Source of the DNA: Methanobrevibacter millerae
GTDB taxonomy: Archaea; Methanobacteriota; Methanobacteria; Methanobacteriales; Methanobacteriaceae
DNA: 50,562 nt
Direction of reading: 5' to 3'
Assembly: GCF_900103415.1 (NCBI RefSeq)
Contig: NZ_FMXB01000022.1
Span: 1 to 50,562, forward strand
The notes beneath the pieces were generated by a model. The model did not search any database. It worked only from the letters and a program-made list of their open reading frames with translations, and was not told where the DNA came from. The position numbers and the translations under genes were made by a program. Numbering within the stretch: the stretch's first letter is position 1; each line of letters starts with the position of its first letter. Of the stretch, positions 26,967 to 35,275 are shown piece by piece.

Positions 26967-28019
26967 TTAGTCATCTTCACTTTCATCTGAAATTTCTTCG
27001 GAATCCGAACCTGTGGAAATCCTATCAAGAACTGATGAACCGTAATAAGGTAAAATGACCAAACCTATAATTGTGGCCATCCAGAATGAAATCAGCCTTT
27101 CAACAACCGTAGCTGCTGCTGAAACGGAAGCCGTTACCCCTGCAGCCGAATAGAAAACAATCATTATTCCGTCGACGGCACCGAGGCCTCCCGGAAGAAG
27201 CGGAATCATGCCCACAAGACTGGCCACGATAAAGACCTCTCCGATTAAAATGACATTAACGCTGGCTCCGAAGGCCAGAAAGACCAGATAGACCCTGAAT
27301 ATTTCAAATATCCAGATTATGAATGATAACGGAAGGGCATAATACATCACTTTCCTGTTGTGGATTACGAGGTTCATGGTGTCCTGAAAACCCCTGATTG
27401 CGCTGTGGATTTTATCTTCAAGTTCCTCAGAGTTTTTCTTGTAGAATCTTCTCACCAAACCGATAATCCATCCGTCAACCCTCTCTCCGAAATCCGGATT
27501 GATTGACATGTAAATGAGAGCGATTAAAATGATGACGATAGCTATTACCGCAGTGGTCATGACGACAATGAGCCAAACCGGAAAGTCGAAGTAGAATGTC
27601 ATGGCAATGATTGTTATTATCGCCAGAACGACAAACGGGAAGGTGTCCAATGCCCTGTCTGCAACGACTGCGGCAAATGTCTCTTCCATGGGATAGCCTT
27701 CCTCTCTGGATAAGATGTATGCCCTTACAGGCTCTCCCCCACCCCTACCGGACGGAGTGATGTTGTTGACCGCAAGGCCCACAAGAACCATTGGCAGAAG
27801 CTTGGTGATGCTTGAGTCCATATCTGCAATATTGTTGAGTATTTTCCACCTTAAAGTGTATAAATAATATGTGAAAACCTGAAGTAAAACTGCCAAAGCT
27901 ATTATGCGCAAATCGGCAAATTGCAATGACTTTATAACGTCATCTATACCTACAAAATAAAGCATTACCAGCAATATGAGAATGCTGATACCGAGAAAAA
28001 TTACAGTTTTTTTATCCAT
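26967..28019 (-). CDS. Flippase-like membrane protein, lysylphosphatidylglycerol synthase TM family (UPF0104)
   Basis: 350-aa integral membrane protein with about eight helices of the UPF0104/LPG_synthase_TM family. A typical motif is the LPMVLVGLAVNNITPSGRGGGEPVRAY region (about residues 75-101), and GMIPLLPGGLGAVDG lies near residue 270. There is no C-terminal aminoacyl-transfer domain, so lipid lysinylation is not expected; a role in moving a lipid or lipid-linked precursor is possible. The tail is acidic. It is divergent from trkH. Confidence 0.82.
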   Translation of the reverse strand: MDKKTVIFLGISILILLVMLYFVGIDDVIKSLQFADLRIIALAVLLQVFTYYLYTLRWKILNNIADMDSSITKLLPMVLVGLAVNNITPSGRGGGEPVRAYILSREEGYPMEETFAAVVADRALDTFPFVVLAIITIIAMTFYFDFPVWLIVVMTTAVIAIVIILIALIYMSINPDFGERVDGWIIGLVRRFYKKNSEELEDKIHSAIRGFQDTMNLVIHNRKVMYYALPLSFIIWIFEIFRVYLVFLAFGASVNVILIGEVFIVASLVGMIPLLPGGLGAVDGIMIVFYSAAGVTASVSAAATVVERLISFWMATIIGLVILPYYGSSVLDRISTGSDSEEISDESEDD

Positions 28020-28102
28020 GGAAAACCTCTAGTAGTTAATTTATTATATTTGGGTTAAAAATTTATATATTTATTTGTTCAAAATTTATTTGTGGGATTG
28101 AG

Positions 28103-29536
28103 ATGAGGTATATTAATAAGACAGACTTGTTTATAGTGGCCAGAAATTCTGGTATGCTGATGGTTGGGATTGGAGCGATGTGCCTGGTTCCGATTATTGT
28201 CGATTTAATATATTTCGAGTTCAATGCACTTTATTTTCTTATACCTGCGTTAATATCAATTGGCGTTGGTTTTTTATGCATCAAGGGCTTTGAGAAGTAC
28301 TCATCAAACAAGATGCGTTTAAAGCATGGAATGATTATATCATCAGTTGCGTGGCTGTGGGCCGCAATCATCTGCGGGCTTGCAATGATGCTCATTACCC
28401 ATGTCGGCTTTATAGACTGCGTTTTTGAAAGCATGTCCGCTTTGACCGGAAGCGGAATCACGCTATTTCCAGACGTTGAAATCCTGCCGCAGAGCGTTTT
28501 ATTTTTCAGATCCATCCAGCAGTGGGTAGGAGGCCTGGGGGTTGTCGTGATGATACTGGCCATTTTAACAAAGCCAGGAACCACATCCGCAAAACTATAC
28601 CAGTCAGAAGCCCGTGAAGAGCGTATCAAGCCATCAACAAAAGCCACAATCAAGCAGACCATCAAGATTTATCTGATTTATACCGCCGCAGGAATTGTTT
28701 TGTATCTCCTTGCGGGAATGCCAGTTTTCGATTCAGTGTGTAATACATTCAGCATCATTTCAACGGGAGGAATGGGCATAAAGAATGCGAATATGGGATA
28801 CTATCACAATGATGTCATCTATTTCATTTCGATAATATTGATGATTCTTGGAGCAACGAGCTTTCTGGTCCATTACAAGGTCATCAAGACAAAAGGAAAG
28901 TCGCTTATTCATGATTTGCAATTTAAAGTGATGATCAGTTTAATAGCCATTTCAACTATCGTTTTGTATTTCGTTTCAAATATCGTTCCGATTGAGCTCT
29001 TGTTTACCGTCGTTTCGGCGGTTACCACAACCGGAGCAAGCGTTCAGGGCCCGGAAGCAATGGCAGCATGGCCGTCATTTGTACTTATCATTTTAATGGC
29101 ACTGATGACAATAGGCGGTTCAAGCGGCTCAACCGTAGGTGCACTCAAATTAATGAGGGTGATTACATTCACCAAAGGAGTTTACAGATACATCCGTGAA
29201 ATCATGTCTCCCGAAGGCCGGGTAATTCCACTCCAGATTTCAGGACAGAAAATACCTGAAAAAGCCGTTTCACAAAGTGGAAACTACATAACCCTCTATA
29301 TGATTTGCATACTCTTTACATGGCTCCTATTCTGTCTGTTTGGCCACGACCCATTCAGAAGCCTTTTCGATACAATGTCCATACAAGGTAATGTCGGTTT
29401 GGGGCTTGGTGAGATTGCACACACCACGGAAACGCCTTTAAAGCTGATAAGCATATTCAACATGTGGACTGGAAGGCTTGAAATATTCCCGGTTCTGATT
29501 ACCTTCAGGGCAATTTTCGAAGTATTCAAAAGATAG
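28103..29536 (+). CDS. trkH: TrkH/KtrB-type potassium uptake membrane subunit
   Basis: 477-aa membrane protein with the four pore repeats of TrkH/KtrB. The filter-region segments are SALTGSGITLF (about 113), FSIISTGGMGIK (about 221), SAVTTTGASVQG (about 310) and MSIQGNVGLGLGE (about 428). Each keeps the central Gly of a K+ filter. It takes up K+ together with the cytoplasmic TrkA encoded 56 bp downstream. Hydrophobic helices fill the intervening segments. The ATG follows a GGGATTGAG sequence. Confidence 0.92.
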   Translation: MRYINKTDLFIVARNSGMLMVGIGAMCLVPIIVDLIYFEFNALYFLIPALISIGVGFLCIKGFEKYSSNKMRLKHGMIISSVAWLWAAIICGLAMMLITHVGFIDCVFESMSALTGSGITLFPDVEILPQSVLFFRSIQQWVGGLGVVVMILAILTKPGTTSAKLYQSEAREERIKPSTKATIKQTIKIYLIYTAAGIVLYLLAGMPVFDSVCNTFSIISTGGMGIKNANMGYYHNDVIYFISIILMILGATSFLVHYKVIKTKGKSLIHDLQFKVMISLIAISTIVLYFVSNIVPIELLFTVVSAVTTTGASVQGPEAMAAWPSFVLIILMALMTIGGSSGSTVGALKLMRVITFTKGVYRYIREIMSPEGRVIPLQISGQKIPEKAVSQSGNYITLYMICILFTWLLFCLFGHDPFRSLFDTMSIQGNVGLGLGEIAHTTETPLKLISIFNMWTGRLEIFPVLITFRAIFEVFKR

Positions 29537-29592
29537 ATTTATATTTATCAAAAATACAATATTGATTATTAAAACTTTTTGGATGTGATTTG

Positions 29593-30243
29593 ATGTATGT
29601 TGTGATAATGGGTCTTGGACGTGTAGGCCTGTCCCTTGCAAGTCTGCTGATAGACGACGGATATGACCTCACATTAATCGATGACAATGAAGCACTATGC
29701 TCCGAAGCTGCAGCAGAGCTTGATACACTGGTAATCTGTGGAAACGGAACCAATTCAAAATTGCTTGAAGAATCAAACATTGAAGACGCAGACTTTTTCA
29801 TTGCAGCAACAGGAAACGACGAGGCAAATCTCCTGTCCTGTATTCTGGTGAGAAAGTACAACGTTCCAAACATCATTGCGAGAGTGAGCAATCCCGACCA
29901 CGAGGAAGCCTTCAAGGAAGTCGGAATCGATAACGTAATAAGCCCTGAAATTACCGCTGCAGGATTTCTGGAAAAGCTGGTTACAAGGCCAAACGTAGCC
30001 GATTTGATTCAGCTCGGTGAAGGGGATGCTGAAATCTTTGATATGACCATTACAAACGATAAGGTAGTTGGAAAACGTATTGAAGACATTTCACCAACCA
30101 AAGACTATATCATAATAGCTACTTACCCTAACGGAAAGCTTGTAGTGCCTCAAAAGGACAATGTCCTTGCCCGTGGCGAAAAGGTAACCGTTCTTGTAAA
30201 AAGAGGATCATTTTCCAAAGTAGCTAAAAAACTTGAAAAATAA
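29593..30243 (+). CDS. trkA: TrkA-type regulatory subunit of K+ uptake
   Basis: 216 aa, starting at ATG 29593 (a TTG just before it is not needed). The N-terminal RCK/Rossmann domain starts [16 protein letters not shown], with the acidic residue of LIDDNE in place for NAD(H) binding. A C-terminal TrkA_C domain (about residues 137-216) is present. It gates TrkH in response to nucleotides. It is co-directional with trkH and probably one transcript. Only one Rossmann/TrkA_C unit is present, half of the E. coli protein, which is typical in archaea. Confidence 0.93.
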   Translation: MYVVIMGLGRVGLSLASLLIDDGYDLTLIDDNEALCSEAAAELDTLVICGNGTNSKLLEESNIEDADFFIAATGNDEANLLSCILVRKYNVPNIIARVSNPDHEEAFKEVGIDNVISPEITAAGFLEKLVTRPNVADLIQLGEGDAEIFDMTITNDKVVGKRIEDISPTKDYIIIATYPNGKLVVPQKDNVLARGEKVTVLVKRGSFSKVAKKLEK

Positions 30244-30245
30244 TA

Positions 30246-30854
30246 TTAAAATTGGGAGTAAGACGCTTTAATGTGTTCTTTCCCATTTCCTTCAACTATA
30301 GGGCCGTGTCCCGGAAAGAGATTAACCACATCAAGCTGAGTCAACTTATAAACCGAATTTTTCAAATCGTCGAAATTTCCGCCGATATCCCATCTTCCGA
30401 CTCCGCCATGGGAAAAGACCGTATCGCCTGAAATCAAGTTAACACCGTCCCACAGGCATATCCCTCCGCCGGTATGGCCGGGAGTGTGAATGACCTTAAA
30501 TCCTCTTAGGGTATCACCATCTTTCAAGTCAATGTCAACCCTTGAGTTTAAGGGATTTTCAAAGGCGTTCATTGAAGTGCCCAAATCGTCCCTGTTTCTC
30601 ATGGACATTGCATCAATTTCATGAACGGCAATATCTGCGTCCTCAAAAAGGTAATTGCCGCCGATATGGTCAAAGTGACAGTGCGTGTTGACTATTAATG
30701 AAATATCCTCCCTTTTAACGCCGTGGCTTTCAATGCGTGAAAGGAGATTCTCTGCGTTCAAACCCGTTCCGGTATCGACAAGCATGTCGTCAATCAGATA
30801 ACAGTTGGAATCCATGTTGTAACCCGGAATAAATAAAATGCTATTGGAACTCAT
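30246..30854 (-). CDS. Metallo-beta-lactamase-fold hydrolase, glyoxalase II-like
   Basis: 202-aa MBL-fold protein with the zinc motif THCHFDHIGG (about residues 57-66). HTPGHTGGGICLWD (about 124-137), SGDTVF and a final FPGHGP His are present. All expected metal ligands for two zincs are there. The short form resembles glyoxalase II-like and persulfide dioxygenase-type hydrolases; the substrate cannot be told. It converges with trkA with only 2 bases between the genes and no obvious terminator hairpin. Confidence 0.85.
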   Translation of the reverse strand: MSSNSILFIPGYNMDSNCYLIDDMLVDTGTGLNAENLLSRIESHGVKREDISLIVNTHCHFDHIGGNYLFEDADIAVHEIDAMSMRNRDDLGTSMNAFENPLNSRVDIDLKDGDTLRGFKVIHTPGHTGGGICLWDGVNLISGDTVFSHGGVGRWDIGGNFDDLKNSVYKLTQLDVVNLFPGHGPIVEGNGKEHIKASYSQF

Positions 30855-30903
30855 GAAATTAATTATGGTTAAAAGTAGTAAAAAAAGTTTTTTGAAAAGT
30901 AAA

Positions 30904-31051
30904 TGGGGTCACAGGGATTTGAACCCCGATCCTGGGATGTCTCTTGCCTCAGTACTCCAATTGATCATCACAACAGGTACTGTTCAGTTACGCGTATAGT
31001 TCTTCAAAGACAACTGGAGTCCCAGATGATGCCTGGTTACACTATAACCCC
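30904..31051 (-). tRNA. tRNA-Trp (CCA) with a 75-nt intron
   Basis: The 5' exon is 31051-31014 and the 3' exon 30938-30904; together they fold as a 73-nt tRNA with acceptor GGGGTTA/TGACCCC, discriminator A and anticodon CCA. The intron (31013-30939) sits between positions 37 and 38, the standard archaeal place. The junctions form a bulge-helix-bulge: CTC pairs with GAG, bulges AG|T and AC|A hold the cuts, and an outer helix TGTC pairs with GGCA. One C-A mismatch lies in the central helix. CCA is not encoded. Confidence 0.95.
30939..31013 (-). ncRNA. Box C/D guide RNA within the tRNA-Trp intron (predicted Cm34 guide)
   Basis: Read 5'-3' on the minus strand, the intron has a box C (GTGATGA, 30971-30965) and a box D (CTGA, 30952-30949) 12 nt apart. 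A degenerate box C (TTGAAGA, 31007-31001) and a D' (CTGA, 30987-30984) lie upstream. The guide CAATTGGAGT (30963-30954) pairs over ten bases, with one G-U, with 31020-31011, the anticodon loop plus first intron bases. The fifth base before box D faces C34 (31017). This agrees with known 2'-O-methyl C34 guides in tRNA-Trp introns of other archaea. The D' guide has no clear target here. Confidence 0.8.
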
Positions 31052-31101
31052 ACATAACATACTATAATTATTATATCTTTATTAATATATAAAGTTTATT
31101 G

Positions 31102-31509
31102 TTAAAATTTCATTTGTCTGTCGATGCCTGTAATTTCATCGATTTCCAGGCCTTTCTCCAAGATATAATCTTTTTCGACCTTATAATTACCATTTCTTGT
31201 ACGTTCGGCTTTATCCGGCTCAAGAAACAGCCATTTGGTATATTTGAATTTCACGCCGATATAGGCCTTAGCGCCGAATATCCTGGAAAACTCAAGAAGT
31301 GCGTCAATCTGTTCGGTGTCGATGTAGACCTTGTCCTTGGTTGTAGTCTTTACTTCAATGGCCAAATACAGTTTGGAATTTCCTGCAACAACATCCGGTA
31401 ACGGTCTTTTGGTAGCTCCACCTGAAGCGGGAGCCCTCATAGCTGCAAAATCTCTCTCCCACAGCTTATGCACTAAATCTCTTTCTTCAGCAGAACCTTT
31501 CTTAGCCAA
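31102..31509 (-). CDS. hjc: Holliday junction resolvase Hjc
   Basis: 135 aa from a TTG start at 31509. The frame can be extended to GTG 31518 or TTG 31521, but GGTG at 31519-31516 is a proper ribosome site for 31509 and gives the usual MAKKGS-type N terminus. Archaeal Hjc active-site residues are visible: Glu in AEERDL (E8/E9), D39 (PLPDVV) and E52-V-K54. It cuts four-way DNA junctions symmetrically during recombination. It lies between tRNA-Trp and the other tRNA genes. Confidence 0.9.
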   Translation of the reverse strand: MAKKGSAEERDLVHKLWERDFAAMRAPASGGATKRPLPDVVAGNSKLYLAIEVKTTTKDKVYIDTEQIDALLEFSRIFGAKAYIGVKFKYTKWLFLEPDKAERTRNGNYKVEKDYILEKGLEIDEITGIDRQMKF

Positions 31510-31537
31510 GAATAACACCAAAAAAATAGTTTATAAA

Positions 31538-31613
31538 TGGGGCCGGGGCCGAGATTTGAACCCGAGTCCCGGGATCCACAGTCCCGGAGGATGACCACCT
31601 ACCCTACCCCGGC
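31538..31613 (-). tRNA. tRNA-His (GTG)
   Basis: Acceptor GCCGGGG (31613-31607) pairs with CCCCGGC (31548-31542). The discriminator is C73, as required for histidine tRNA, and the anticodon stem GGGAC...  encloses CTGTGGA with anticodon GTG. The following bases encode CCA (31540-31538), which the other tRNA genes here do not. The -1 position is T, so the extra G-1 must be added after transcription. Confidence 0.93.
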
Positions 31614-31646
31614 AGAAATGAATAAAAGTCAAAAAAAATTGTTAGA

Positions 31647-31729
31647 TGCGGGAGCAGGGATTCGAACCCTGGAAGACCTGTGTCAACAGGTCCTAAGCCT
31701 GTCCCCTTTGGCCTCTCGGGCACCCCCGC
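31647..31729 (-). tRNA. tRNA-Leu (TAG)
   Basis: 83-nt class II tRNA with a long variable arm. Acceptor GCGGGGG (31729-31723) pairs with CTCCCGC (31654-31648) with a G-T pair, and the discriminator is A. The anticodon loop CTTAGGA has anticodon TAG. The T loop is TTCGAAT. Confidence 0.95.
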
Positions 31730-31788
31730 TTATGAAAACGAAAGTGAAACTAGAAACCATTAAAAATCTTAACAAGTTTTTTTTAAAG

Positions 31789-31863
31789 TGCTCCGGCCGG
31801 GATTTGAACCCGAGTCTTCGGCTCGAAAGGCCGAAATGATTGGCCGGACTACACCACCGGAGC
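31789..31863 (-). tRNA. tRNA-Glu (TTC)
   Basis: 75-nt tRNA. Acceptor GCTCCGG (31863-31857) pairs with CCGGAGC (31796-31790), and the discriminator is A. The anticodon stem TCGGC/GCCGA holds the loop CTTTCGA with anticodon TTC. It is needed for the Glu/Gln transamidation route served by gatB at 35805. Confidence 0.95.
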
Positions 31864-31886
31864 AAATGATAAAAGTTTAAGTAACA

Positions 31887-31960
31887 TGGGCCCAATGGGG
31901 TTTGAACCCATGGCCTTCCGGTTATGAGCCGGACGCTCTACCTGGCTAAGCTATGGGCCC
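31887..31960 (-). tRNA. tRNA-Met (CAT), elongator type
   Basis: 74-nt tRNA with acceptor GGGCCCA (31960-31954) pairing with TGGGCCC (31894-31888), discriminator A and anticodon CAT in the loop CTCATAA. It lacks the AGC-type acceptor start of archaeal initiator tRNA, so it is read as elongator Met. Ile (CAT, agmatidine-modified) is a less likely alternative. Confidence 0.88.
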
Positions 31961-31968
31961 TTTAAAAG

Positions 31969-32041
<73 letters not shown>

Positions 32042-32238
32042 ATGTTAATAACCCACTATCTTAACCAAATAAAACCCATGTTTAAAAATCAAAAGACTTT
32101 AAACAGTATTTTTTTATTTATTTTTACTAGTATATAAACATTATGATTTTTCCCACATTTTACGAAAAAATATGAAAAAATGCTAATAAATAATTGGTAC
32201 GAACAAGTATATAAATTTAATCAAACAAAGTTTATACG

Positions 32239-33219
32239 ATGAATTCCGAATTTTTTGACATGATAAAAAATGCCAATGAAGTGACTTTGAAAAATCACGG
32301 CGATGAGGTTACTCTTGAAAGGGCCATTTTCTTATCATGGTGGTGTGACAAGGGGGACTGCGCATTCTGTTACATGTCCACGCAAAAGGACAAGATTAAA
32401 GATCCAAAAAAGGCAAGGCGTAATGTCAGCAACATTTATGCCGAAGCTGAAATGTGCAGGCGTCTGGGATGGAACATCGAGTTTTTATCCGGAGGATACA
32501 AATCCTTTACAACATCGGAAATCAAGGAGATTGCTTCCACCATTAAAAACATAACGGGCGACGGAGTCTGGCTTAATACCGGCATCACCGATGAGCTGTC
32601 AGAATACGGATCTGAAATTACAGGAATCACCGGAGCCGTTGAGGTGGCAAACCCCGAAATCCACAATAACGTCTGTCCCTCAAAAAGCCTGGAGGATATC
32701 GGCCACATGCTCGATACCGCAGGAGATCTGGGCTTTAAGAAAGCCATTACGATAATACTGGGGCTTGGAGAAACCCTGGATGACGTCGATTACGTGATTG
32801 ACTACATTAAAGAGCACGATATTGACAGAGTTATTTTCTACTCCCTAAATTCCCACAAGGAAACGATTTACGCCGACAAGTCACAGCCTGCATCACTTTA
32901 CTATGCCGAGGTCGTCTCAAGGATACGCCTGGAGTTTCCGGAAATTGAAATCATATGCGGAACGTGGATTGACAATCTGGCAAACATAGGAATCCTGATT
33001 TTAAGCGGAGCCAACGGAATCACCAAATTCCCTCTTTTTAAAATGTTCGCAACAAAATACGGCGTTAGAGTAGAAGAGGAAGTCAAGTGGGCAGGACGCC
33101 GATTGAAAGGAACATTCTCTGATAAAAGCCGGCTGGGAGAACCTAAAAGTGAAGTTTCACCGGATTTGGATAAATTCATTAAACGCTATATCAAGGAATC
33201 CCTGAAAAACAAGTACTGA
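32239..33219 (+). CDS. Radical SAM protein with CX4CX2C motif (HmdB/BioB-like)
   Basis: 326-aa radical SAM enzyme. The [4Fe-4S] cysteines are C36, C41 and C44 in WWCDKGDCAFCYM, spaced CX4CX2C rather than the usual CX3CX2C. The GGE-like motif appears as FLSGGY, and ILGLGETLDD (about residues 173-182) is a later SAM-binding element. The overall plan resembles BioB and the methanogen HmdB, but the spacing fits neither classical BioB (CX3CX2C) nor HmdB (CX5CX2C). There is no second Fe-S motif. Its reaction is unknown. It is preceded by an AT-rich promoter and ends in a hairpin. Confidence 0.8.
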   Translation: MNSEFFDMIKNANEVTLKNHGDEVTLERAIFLSWWCDKGDCAFCYMSTQKDKIKDPKKARRNVSNIYAEAEMCRRLGWNIEFLSGGYKSFTTSEIKEIASTIKNITGDGVWLNTGITDELSEYGSEITGITGAVEVANPEIHNNVCPSKSLEDIGHMLDTAGDLGFKKAITIILGLGETLDDVDYVIDYIKEHDIDRVIFYSLNSHKETIYADKSQPASLYYAEVVSRIRLEFPEIEIICGTWIDNLANIGILILSGANGITKFPLFKMFATKYGVRVEEEVKWAGRRLKGTFSDKSRLGEPKSEVSPDLDKFIKRYIKESLKNKY

Positions 33220-33227
33220 AACTTGTT
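33208..33227 (+). terminator. Hairpin with the radical SAM stop codon in its loop
   Basis: AACAAGT (33208-33214) pairs perfectly with ACTTGTT (33221-33227). The six-base loop ACTGAA contains the TGA stop (33217-33219). Confidence 0.45.
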
Positions 33228-33266
33228 AAATGCCGCAAGGGTTTATTTTAAGGAAAAGAAATGAAT

Positions 33267-33962
33267 TTAGTTGAAATATTCTTCATTTCTTTTATAGAAA
33301 TACCTATCAAAACCATTTTCATTAACGGCCAGCACCATATTGTAATGATATGGAACAAACCTTTTCAAAAAATCCAAGGGTTTGATAATATTATTCAGCC
33401 TATTGCTTTTATTTTTGAATGGAAGGTATTGCGCTTGCGTTTTTGAAACCAAAAAGAAAAATTTTTCTGTTTCAAATAATTTCTTAATGCAGATTTCTCC
33501 ATTTTCCTTCCCATAAAAATCTTTCATGACCTGATAAAGAAGGGAAATGGAATCTGAAGGCTTGCTTCTTAATGAGAGATGTGATCTGTCAACCAAATAT
33601 TCGGAAATGGCATTAATTTTATCATATACTTTACATTCATGTTCGCATTCTTTCATTAGCTCCAAATATCTGTGTAAATAGTATATGCTCATTTGCCTAT
33701 CCTCATCCTTTGAATAATCAATATTTTTGAATTCAAAAAAGAATATTCTGTTTTTATTCTCTTTTTCAATAATGAGCAATCCATCAGCACTTGCAAATTC
33801 ACCATTAAACTCCTTATTTCTATTATTGAAGTCTTCTGCAACATCGTCAAATGAAATCATCTCAAAATCATGATTAATTACCGGGTTATCATAGCCTGTT
33901 TTTGATATTTCATCAGCAGGTTTTCCAAAGTTTTCCATCAGATAATTGTTTAAATCCTGCAT
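33267..33962 (-). CDS. Putative PD-(D/E)XK nuclease, second gene of an ATPase-nuclease module
   Basis: 231-aa protein I do not recognise as a named family. Residues 59-80 read ADGLLII, a turn, then RIFFFEFKN. D60 and E77-F-K79 fit the PD-(D/E)XK nuclease core (Asp on the second strand, E-x-K on the third), and E43 lies in a preceding helix. The rest is charged and helical, with aromatic Y-rich stretches. It follows the ATPase gene after 8 bp, and its GGTGAT site overlaps the ATPase stop. A DNA- or RNA-cutting effector is the likeliest role, inferred from the motif only. Confidence 0.6.
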   Translation of the reverse strand: MQDLNNYLMENFGKPADEISKTGYDNPVINHDFEMISFDDVAEDFNNRNKEFNGEFASADGLLIIEKENKNRIFFFEFKNIDYSKDEDRQMSIYYLHRYLELMKECEHECKVYDKINAISEYLVDRSHLSLRSKPSDSISLLYQVMKDFYGKENGEICIKKLFETEKFFFLVSKTQAQYLPFKNKSNRLNNIIKPLDFLKRFVPYHYNMVLAVNENGFDRYFYKRNEEYFN

Positions 33963-33970
33963 TTAATCAC

Positions 33971-35275
33971 CTATTCAATACCGTTGAATGCGTTTTCTAT
34001 TCTAATTTCATCAATTTCATCATAGGAATTTCCCAGATTATCATACAATACGTTTAAATTTCTTCTTTCAATTTCTCTAAAGTTAAACAGGTTATTTTCT
34101 GATTCTTCAGACAAATAAAACATGGAATCTTCTACGAGCCCGTATTTTCCGGAAAGAACTTCTAAAGCTTCAATGAAATGAGGACTATGCGAATTGATGA
34201 ATACTGAGATATTCAGTTCTTTTATCAGCAGGATAATTAATTTCGCTAATTTCACCTGCCATTCAGGATGAAGATGGGTTTCAGGCTCATCCATTATTAA
34301 AAATGAATTTTCATTCAATATCCCATTTGACAGCAATACCTGCACAACTCCCAATTGCTTAACTCCGAATGCGGTATTTCTCATATGATATTCGTCGCCG
34401 TTTCTTTTGAATATGAATTCCCCTTCATCAACATCATAATAGATATAACCGCCAAGCAATGAATTAACCTTATTCAAACATTCATCAACCTTTTGATTGA
34501 ATAACGGATCGAAAACATCCCCGTTATCTTTAGTTGAATATAGGCTTTCAGATAAAACTCTTAAATGAAATGGAGCATCTTTTAAGTATGTTCTAGACAA
34601 GTTTTTAAGGTCAAAAGCAGATACCAAATCAATATAGAGGACATTTTTATTATCCAGACAATTTAAATTTCCATCATTGATTTTAAATCCCATTTTGGAG
34701 CCGTTTGAATCAAGTTTAGAGGAAAATTTACAATTGTTTTTATCAGCATAGAACTGAACATCGGTATTTTCATCAATTTTCAAATCTTCAATATTGAATT
34801 CTGACCTTAATAATACATTGCTGATCTCGAAAAACATTCTGCATCCATCATTGCTTAATTCCAGAGATTCATCCATATCCGTAATTTTTTTAAGGTATTC
34901 ATCCTTATTCGGAATCTGGGAATCGTCCACAATCATTTTCAGTTTGTTGATGGCTGTTTTCATTTTTGCATTGAATCCGTTATCGTTTAAATCCGGAAGA
35001 TTGTCTGATAATTCCTCAACTTCCAATAAGCTTTGTGAATCTGGTGGAAGTTCCTTTTCTAAAGCAGTTATCATCATTTCAAACCTATTGTTAATGCTCA
35101 CCTTAGCCAAATAATCTCCATTACCTGAATTGGATTCCAAAAAACAGTACAATAATTTACTTGAAGTTGTTTTTCCGCTTCCATTGATTCCGGCAATGAC
35201 ATTAAGTTTTTTTAATTCAATATTGGCATGGTTTATCGGTCCGAAACAATGGATATTAATGTTTAAATCTGACAT
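33971..35275 (-). CDS. AAA/ABC-type ATPase of the OLD/RecF-like class, defence-type
   Basis: 434 aa from ATG 35275 (GGTGA site just before it); a longer frame from 35293 is unlikely. Walker A GINGSGKT (about residues 29-36) and a long alpha/beta insertion come first. The signature-like AFGVKQLGVVQVLL (about 315-328), Walker B FLIMDEPETHLHPEWQ and the H-loop INSHSPHFIEAL follow. The arrangement matches the AAA_15/AAA_21 ATPases of phage-defence systems such as PARIS and Septu. No TOPRIM domain is attached. With the nuclease-like gene behind it, the pair looks like an ATPase sensor plus effector. Confidence 0.75.
   Translation of the reverse strand: MSDLNINIHCFGPINHANIELKKLNVIAGINGSGKTTSSKLLYCFLESNSGNGDYLAKVSINNRFEMMITALEKELPPDSQSLLEVEELSDNLPDLNDNGFNAKMKTAINKLKMIVDDSQIPNKDEYLKKITDMDESLELSNDGCRMFFEISNVLLRSEFNIEDLKIDENTDVQFYADKNNCKFSSKLDSNGSKMGFKINDGNLNCLDNKNVLYIDLVSAFDLKNLSRTYLKDAPFHLRVLSESLYSTKDNGDVFDPLFNQKVDECLNKVNSLLGGYIYYDVDEGEFIFKRNGDEYHMRNTAFGVKQLGVVQVLLSNGILNENSFLIMDEPETHLHPEWQVKLAKLIILLIKELNISVFINSHSPHFIEALEVLSGKYGLVEDSMFYLSEESENNLFNFREIERRNLNVLYDNLGNSYDEIDEIRIENAFNGIE

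Noticed and set aside
30984-31001. D' guide of the tRNA-Trp intron targeting U39, as in Haloferax
   Set aside because: The bases before the D' box do not pair with the region around position 39 of this tRNA.
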